From: an archaeon
Lineage (GTDB): Archaea; Thermoproteota; Nitrososphaeria; Nitrososphaerales; Gagatemarchaeaceae
Assembly: GCA_016432545.1 (NCBI GenBank)
Contig: CP066694.1
Span: 1,240,001 to 1,304,000 of the forward strand
Length of the DNA stretch: 64,000 nucleotides
Reading direction: 5' to 3'
The notes under the pieces were generated by a model, which was not told where the DNA came from, ran no database searches, and worked only from the letters and a program-made list of their open reading frames with translations. Shown here piece by piece: positions 59,693-64,000 of the stretch; the stretch's first letter is position 1, and each line of letters begins with the position of its first letter. The translations under genes were made by a program, and so were the position numbers.

Positions 59693-60324
59693 GCCCCAGC
59701 CCACCTCGCCGCCGCCTCCACGAACGCCTCGATCTTCGCCACGTCCTTGATGCCTGGCGACGACTCCACGCCAGATGACGCATCGACCGCGAAGGGCGCG
59801 ACAGATGCGATTGCGTCGGCAACGTTCATCGGGTTGAGGCCTCCAGATAGGATGAACGGCATCGGCGCTAAGGTTTCTCTCAGCCTTCTGCAGGCAGCCC
59901 AGTCAGACGTCTTTCCTGTCCCCCCTTGCTTGCCGTCTACGAAGGTGTCGGAGAGGACCGCATCAAACTTGTCCAGCTCTTTCAAGCCGTTTTGGGGCCC
60001 TCCAATCAGATAGGGCCTGATCATCATCGCGTCGACCTGTCTCCTCAACTCACGGAAGTCGGGATGCTGTCCATAGAGCTGAATTGCGTCCAATCCCATC
60101 ATGCGGATGGCGTCAATGTCCTGGACGACCGCCTCGACAGTCGTGACCAGGACCCTGTCCACGAACGGCGGTACCCGGCGCATCAACCTCCCGGCTGAGG
60201 CGAAGGTGACGTTTCGAGGGGACTTGGGAAAGCCACTGATGAACCCGACCGCATCTGCTCCTGCGCGGACCGCCGCCGACACGTCCTCCTCCCTAGTGAG
60301 CCCGCAGATCTTGACCCTGACCAC
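59689..60324 (-). CDS. trpF: Phosphoribosylanthranilate isomerase
   Basis: 211 aa. [20 protein letters not shown] contains the catalytic Cys at residue 7, [12 protein letters not shown] near 80 and [15 protein letters not shown] near 160, with [20 protein letters not shown] at the end carrying the catalytic Asp and phosphate site. Start GTG 60324, 1 nt after the trpC stop. Confidence 0.93.
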   Translation of the reverse strand: MVRVKICGLTREEDVSAAVRAGADAVGFISGFPKSPRNVTFASAGRLMRRVPPFVDRVLVTTVEAVVQDIDAIRMMGLDAIQLYGQHPDFRELRRQVDAMMIRPYLIGGPQNGLKELDKFDAVLSDTFVDGKQGGTGKTSDWAACRRLRETLAPMPFILSGGLNPMNVADAIASVAPFAVDASSGVESSPGIKDVAKIEAFVEAAARWAGA

Positions 60325-60325
60325 T

Positions 60326-61111
60326 CTACAACACCGACAGCGTCCTCAGGGCCTCCTCCGGGTCTTGAGACCGCATCAGCGCAGACCCTACGAGGAAACC
60401 GTCTGCGCCGAGCCGCCTCAGCATGTCGACCTCGGCCCTCGTCCGGATCCCACTCTCGCAGATGACCGGCTTTCCGCTCAGTCCGAGGGACAAGAGCCGC
60501 CTCGAGACCTCCAGCGAGACCCGGAGCGTGTCCAGGTCCCTGTTGTTTATCCCGACTGCGTCCGCCTCTGTCTCGAAGGCTGCCCGGTATTCGTCCTCAC
60601 CGTGCGCCTCCACGACGACCTCCAGTCCATTATCATGTCCCGCGGACACGAGCTCCCGAAGCCTTTCCTTGCCCTGTGGGCCGGGGAACGCGGACGAAAT
60701 GAGCAGAATCGCGTCCGCACCCAGCCTCTGTGCGGCCTGGACCTGGACCTCGTCCAGGACGACGTCCTTCATCATCACGGGGATGCCTACTGCGGCCGCG
60801 GACTCCTCAAGATAATCGAGGCGCCCGTCGAAGTGGTCGGGCTCGGTCAGGACCGAGATGCCGGCAGCCCCTCCGCGCTCGTAGGCCTTCGCGATCGACC
60901 CCACCTCCACAGGCTTTCGCAGGACCCCCTCAGCCGGAGAAGTGAACTTCACCTCCGCCACCAGCGGCACCCTGCCCTCCTTCCTCAGGGCCGTCACGAG
61001 GCTCCTGCGGTCTCGCGTGCGCGTGCCCTCTACCGAGTAGTAGCCGCTCCTGACTCTCGCCAGGGCCGATTGGACAAGCTCCTCCAAGAATGTGCTAGGA
61101 GCTGGCTGCAT
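60326..61111 (-). CDS. trpC: Indole-3-glycerol-phosphate synthase
   Basis: 261 aa. LVAEVKFTSPAEG near residue 48 contains the catalytic Lys, YERGGAAGISVLTEPDHFDG near 75 the Glu/Asp set, PVMMKDVVLDEVQVQAA near 110 another Lys, and GINNRDLDTLRVSLEVS near 187 the Asn. The ATG at 61111 is preferred over TTG 61150; either overlaps trpD. No fused TrpF is present. Confidence 0.93.
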   Translation of the reverse strand: MQPAPSTFLEELVQSALARVRSGYYSVEGTRTRDRRSLVTALRKEGRVPLVAEVKFTSPAEGVLRKPVEVGSIAKAYERGGAAGISVLTEPDHFDGRLDYLEESAAAVGIPVMMKDVVLDEVQVQAAQRLGADAILLISSAFPGPQGKERLRELVSAGHDNGLEVVVEAHGEDEYRAAFETEADAVGINNRDLDTLRVSLEVSRRLLSLGLSGKPVICESGIRTRAEVDMLRRLGADGFLVGSALMRSQDPEEALRTLSVL

Positions 61112-62150
61112 AGACCTCGACCCTTGAGCTGTCCCCTCCGCTGGCTTCAACTAGCTGCCTCAACTTCTTGAGGGCCTCACCGCCCTCTAGTGAGGCCCGC
61201 GCAAGATCCATGGCGTCGCCCACGTCATCCGCAAGCCCTCCGACCACCAGCGCCGCCGCTGAGTTGACCAGGACCATCTTCTCAGTCGGCGAACCGCGCA
61301 TTCCGCCTCCCAGCACTTCGATCGCCACCCTCGCCCCGTCCTCGACGCTCTGGACCTCTCCGACCGGAACCTTGGTCTTCTGAATGCCAAAGTCTTGAGG
61401 AGACAAGGAGCCGACCTTGACCTCGCCGCCCCTGAGCCTCGCCACCGCCGTCTCGCCTTCGATTGAAATCTCGTCCATCCCCTCCAGCCCGTGCACCACC
61501 ATGGCTTCCTGGACCCCTGACCTTCCAAGAGCCTCTGCCACCTTCGCTACGAGCCCCGGGTCGTAGACCCCGACTACCTGGGCACTCGCGCCGGCGGGAT
61601 TCAGCAAGGGCCCCATCAGGTTGAAGATAGTCCTGACCCCCAGCTCCCTCCTCACGGGCCCCACTGCCTTCATCGCGGGGTGGAATGTGGGGGCAAACAT
61701 GAAACCGAGACCAATCTCCTCGATGCTCGCCTTGACCGCCTCCGGCTTCATGTCCAGGTTGAATCCCAAACGCTCCAGGAGGTCAGCGCTACCGCACTTG
61801 CTAGTCACGGACCTGTTGCCGTGTTTCGCAACGCTCGCCCCGGCCCCGGCTGCGACCACTGCGGAGAGCGTGCTCACGTTGAAGGTCTTGACCCTGTCCC
61901 CCCCCGTCCCGCAGGTGTCGACCAGCCTCCCACGCACCCTCGGCGAGATCCGGACGCTGTACTCCCTCAGAGTAGAAGCAAAGGCCGCGAGCTCCGCCGG
62001 AGTCTCTCCCTTCTGCCTCAGTGCCGCCAGGAAGGCCCCGACCTGTGCGGGCGTCGCCCTGGAGTCCGCAATCTCCCTCACGGTTTCCCCGACCTCTTCT
62101 GGCGAGAGGTCCCTTCCCTCGACGAGCTCTTCGATCGCCTGCTGGATCAA
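61095..62150 (-). CDS. trpD: Anthranilate phosphoribosyltransferase
   Basis: 351 aa. VDTCGTGGDRVKTFNVSTLS near residue 77 is the PRPP site, AKHGNRSVTSKCGSADLLER near 110 the anthranilate site, and FLFAPTFHPAMKAV-type residues (MFAPTFHPAMKAVGPVR) lie near 153. The chain starts at TTG 62150, which overlaps trpG (TTGA). It joins anthranilate to PRPP. Confidence 0.95.
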   Translation of the reverse strand: MIQQAIEELVEGRDLSPEEVGETVREIADSRATPAQVGAFLAALRQKGETPAELAAFASTLREYSVRISPRVRGRLVDTCGTGGDRVKTFNVSTLSAVVAAGAGASVAKHGNRSVTSKCGSADLLERLGFNLDMKPEAVKASIEEIGLGFMFAPTFHPAMKAVGPVRRELGVRTIFNLMGPLLNPAGASAQVVGVYDPGLVAKVAEALGRSGVQEAMVVHGLEGMDEISIEGETAVARLRGGEVKVGSLSPQDFGIQKTKVPVGEVQSVEDGARVAIEVLGGGMRGSPTEKMVLVNSAAALVVGGLADDVGDAMDLARASLEGGEALKKLRQLVEASGGDSSRVEVYAASS

Positions 62151-62737
62151 GCCTCCACCCCCTTCTCCAGGAAGTTCCTCACGATCTTCATCCCCTCCGG
62201 CGTCATCACCGATTCCGGATGGAACTGAAGGCCCTCTATCGGATACTTCGCATGCCTGATCCCCATTATCTCCGCGTCCTCCAACGAGAACGCCGTAATC
62301 TTCAGCTCGGACGGAAGCTCTTCCTTGCTGACGACCAGCGAATGGTATCTCGTCGCCTGCACCGGGTTGCCGACACCGGCCAGGACCCCCTTGCCGTCGT
62401 GCACAATCCTGCTGGTCTTGCCGTGCGTTACCCTGGTCGCTCGTCCTATCTTGGCCCCGAACGCGTAGCCGATCCCCTGGTGTCCCAGACAGACGCCCAG
62501 GGTCGGCACTTCCCTGCTTATCCCCCTGAGTATCTCGGTGCAGACTCCGAAGCTCCTCCCGTCCCCCGGGTGGCCGGGCCCCGGCGAGACGATGATCCTG
62601 TCCGGCCCCATCTCTTCGACCTCAGCCGCGGTCACTTTGTCGTTCCTCACTACGACAGGCTCGGCTCCGAGCGCTCCCACGTACTGGGCGAGGTTGTAGA
62701 CGAAGGAGTCGTAGTTGTCCAGGATCAGGACCTTCAA
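62147..62737 (-). CDS. trpG: Anthranilate synthase glutamine amidotransferase subunit
   Basis: 196 aa class I amidotransferase. ILDNYDSFVYNLAQY near residue 4, IIVSPGPGHPGDGRS near 47, LGVCLGHQGIGYAFG near 77 with the nucleophile Cys, and LQFHPESVMTPEGMK near 170 with the His-Glu pair. It supplies ammonia to TrpE. TTG start, TTGA overlap with trpE. Confidence 0.95.
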   Translation of the reverse strand: MKVLILDNYDSFVYNLAQYVGALGAEPVVVRNDKVTAAEVEEMGPDRIIVSPGPGHPGDGRSFGVCTEILRGISREVPTLGVCLGHQGIGYAFGAKIGRATRVTHGKTSRIVHDGKGVLAGVGNPVQATRYHSLVVSKEELPSELKITAFSLEDAEIMGIRHAKYPIEGLQFHPESVMTPEGMKIVRNFLEKGVEA

Positions 62738-64000
62738 GCAGACCTCTCCTCCGCGAGCTTCATCGCAGAAAGCAGGCCGCGGGCCTTCGCCTCAGACTCC
62801 CTCCACTCCGTGGCCGGCACCGAGTCAGCCACTATCCCCGCGCCTGCCTGGACCGAGGCCTTCGAGCCGTCCGCCACCAGCGTCCTGATCGTGATCGCAA
62901 AGTCCGCGTTCCCGTTGAACGAGAAGTATCCTACGGCCCCCGCGTATGGGCCCCTTCGCCTCCCCTCGAGCTCCTCGACGATCTCCATGGCTCGCACCTT
63001 GGGGGCGCCTGACACTGTCCCCGCAGGGAAGACCGCCCTCAGGGCGTCGTACGAGTCACAGCCGCTGCGGAGCTCCCCGACGACGTGGGTGACCATGTGC
63101 TGGACGTGGCTGTACTGCTCCACAGACATCAGCTCGGGGACCTTGACAGAACCGTACCTCGAGACCCTCCCAATGTCGTTCCTCGCGAGGTCGACGAGCA
63201 TCACGTGCTCCGCGACCTCCTTCGGGTCCTCCGCGAGCTCCTTCCTTAGCCGCGCGTTCTCGGCCTCGTCTTCGACCCTCGGCCTTGTACCGGCTATCGG
63301 ATAAGTCTCTATCCGGCCGTCCTCCACCCTCACGAGCATCTCGGGGCTTGACCCGACGATCCTCCTGTCCCCGAACTTCAGGAAGTACATGTATGGAGAC
63401 GGATTGACCTCGCTCAGCGCCTCGTAGAACCCCGTAAGGTCGCCCTCTACTTCCATGTCATGGCGCTTGGAGAGCACAACCTGGAAGATGTCCCCCGCCT
63501 CGATGTGCTCCTTCGCCTTTAGCACGTTCTCCTCGAAGCGCTCCTGAGGGACGTTTGCCTTCGGCTCCGAGGCCCTCGTAGGCGACCTGTTGTCCATGCC
63601 TTTGGCAGCGTCCAGGACCTCCTCCAACCTGCTCTTGCCCAGAGTGTAGTAGTACGCCTCTCTCCGCGCGTGGTCAAAGACCACCCCGTCCGTGTAGATG
63701 CCGAACTGCATGTCGGGGAGTCCCAGGTCGTCGACCGAACTGCGTGGAATCTCTTCCCAGTACCTGACAGAATCGTACGACGCATATCCCACCGCTCCCC
63801 CGATGAACCTGAAGAGCCCGCTGACCGAGTTCGGGCGCACCATCCTCTTCAACTCCTCGAGGGGGTCATCAACCTCGACCCTGTCCTTCGAGTTACCGCC
63901 CGGCCCCTCGAGCTCCATCCTCCCGTCCTTTGCCGTAGCAACGAAGTCTGGCTCGAACCCCAGGAAGGAGTACTCCGCGAGCCTGGACTTGCCCTTGGCC
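62734..64000 (-). CDS. trpE: Anthranilate synthase component I (5' end outside window)
   Basis: At least 422 aa are here. The frame is open to the window edge and reads AKGKSRLAEYSFLGFEPDF before the first Met at 63918, the TrpE N-terminal pattern (tryptophan-sensing region), so the gene begins beyond 64000. KAKEHIEAGDIFQVVLSKRH, IAGTRPRVEDE, ELAEDPKEVAEHVMLVDLAR and GTVSGAPKVRAMEIVEELEG are the chorismate-binding signatures. First gene of trpEGDCFBA; the promoter lies outside. Confidence 0.95.
   Translation of the reverse strand, partial: AKGKSRLAEYSFLGFEPDFVATAKDGRMELEGPGGNSKDRVEVDDPLEELKRMVRPNSVSGLFRFIGGAVGYASYDSVRYWEEIPRSSVDDLGLPDMQFGIYTDGVVFDHARREAYYYTLGKSRLEEVLDAAKGMDNRSPTRASEPKANVPQERFEENVLKAKEHIEAGDIFQVVLSKRHDMEVEGDLTGFYEALSEVNPSPYMYFLKFGDRRIVGSSPEMLVRVEDGRIETYPIAGTRPRVEDEAENARLRKELAEDPKEVAEHVMLVDLARNDIGRVSRYGSVKVPELMSVEQYSHVQHMVTHVVGELRSGCDSYDALRAVFPAGTVSGAPKVRAMEIVEELEGRRRGPYAGAVGYFSFNGNADFAITIRTLVADGSKASVQAGAGIVADSVPATEWRESEAKARGLLSAMKLAEERSA

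Overview
The window is GC-rich, densely coded chromosomal DNA from an archaeon. Supporting features are the archaeal-type AlaRS and LeuRS, 3-dehydroquinate synthase II, a GHMP-type shikimate kinase, many leaderless genes (a TATA-like box about 26-32 nt before a TTG, GTG or ATG start), and two tRNA genes carrying bulge-helix-bulge (BHB) introns at unusual positions. The gene mix (Rieske oxygenase, thiol dioxygenase, IscA, fumarase, DUF5679 and TIGR00304-like proteins) suggests an aerobic member of the Thermoproteota, perhaps Nitrososphaeria-like. That placement is an inference and was not tested.

Layout. 1-5.3 kb: alaS (5' end outside the window), leuS and a zinc-ribbon gene. 5.4-11.8 kb: ferritin-VIT1 fusion, YVTN propeller, HAD phosphatase, Vps62-like membrane protein and a tRNA-Arg with two introns. 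11.9-20 kb: two phosphohexomutases around thiL, a degenerate zincin-like protein, fumC, an AlkZ-like glycosylase, IscA-type carrier and small membrane/zinc-ribbon proteins. 20-24.5 kb: amino-acid permease with Rieske oxygenase, membrane protein, nitroreductase, tRNA-Thr (intron) and tRNA-Leu. 24.6-41.2 kb: a surface-glycan region with GT2, GT-C-like and GT4 enzymes, a nucleotidyltransferase, sugar-modifying enzymes, a DUF354 protein, one secreted beta-helix protein and a phosphatase. 41.2-42.5 kb: tRNA-Gln followed by a 1.2 kb relic of an integrated element bounded by a duplicated tRNA 3' end. 42.5-46.5 kb: membrane-bound regulator and two secreted proteins.

46.7-57.7 kb is an eleven-gene plus-strand operon that makes aromatic precursors from aspartate: aspartate kinase, Asd, ADH synthase, DHQ synthase II, AroD, AroE, shikimate kinase, AroA, AroC, a chorismate mutase-aminotransferase fusion and TyrA. 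It meets head-on, sharing a 4-bp CTAG, the minus-strand trpEGDCFBA operon (57.7-64 kb, trpE running off the end). Together they cover aspartate to chorismate, then the tyrosine branch and all of tryptophan synthesis; no prephenate dehydratase is seen.

No CRISPR array, defence island, intact phage or complete insertion sequence was found. The strongest unusual signals are the three non-canonical tRNA introns, the tRNA-Gln element relic with its target-site duplication, and aroE, whose conserved N-terminus has no ATG, GTG or TTG in front of it.
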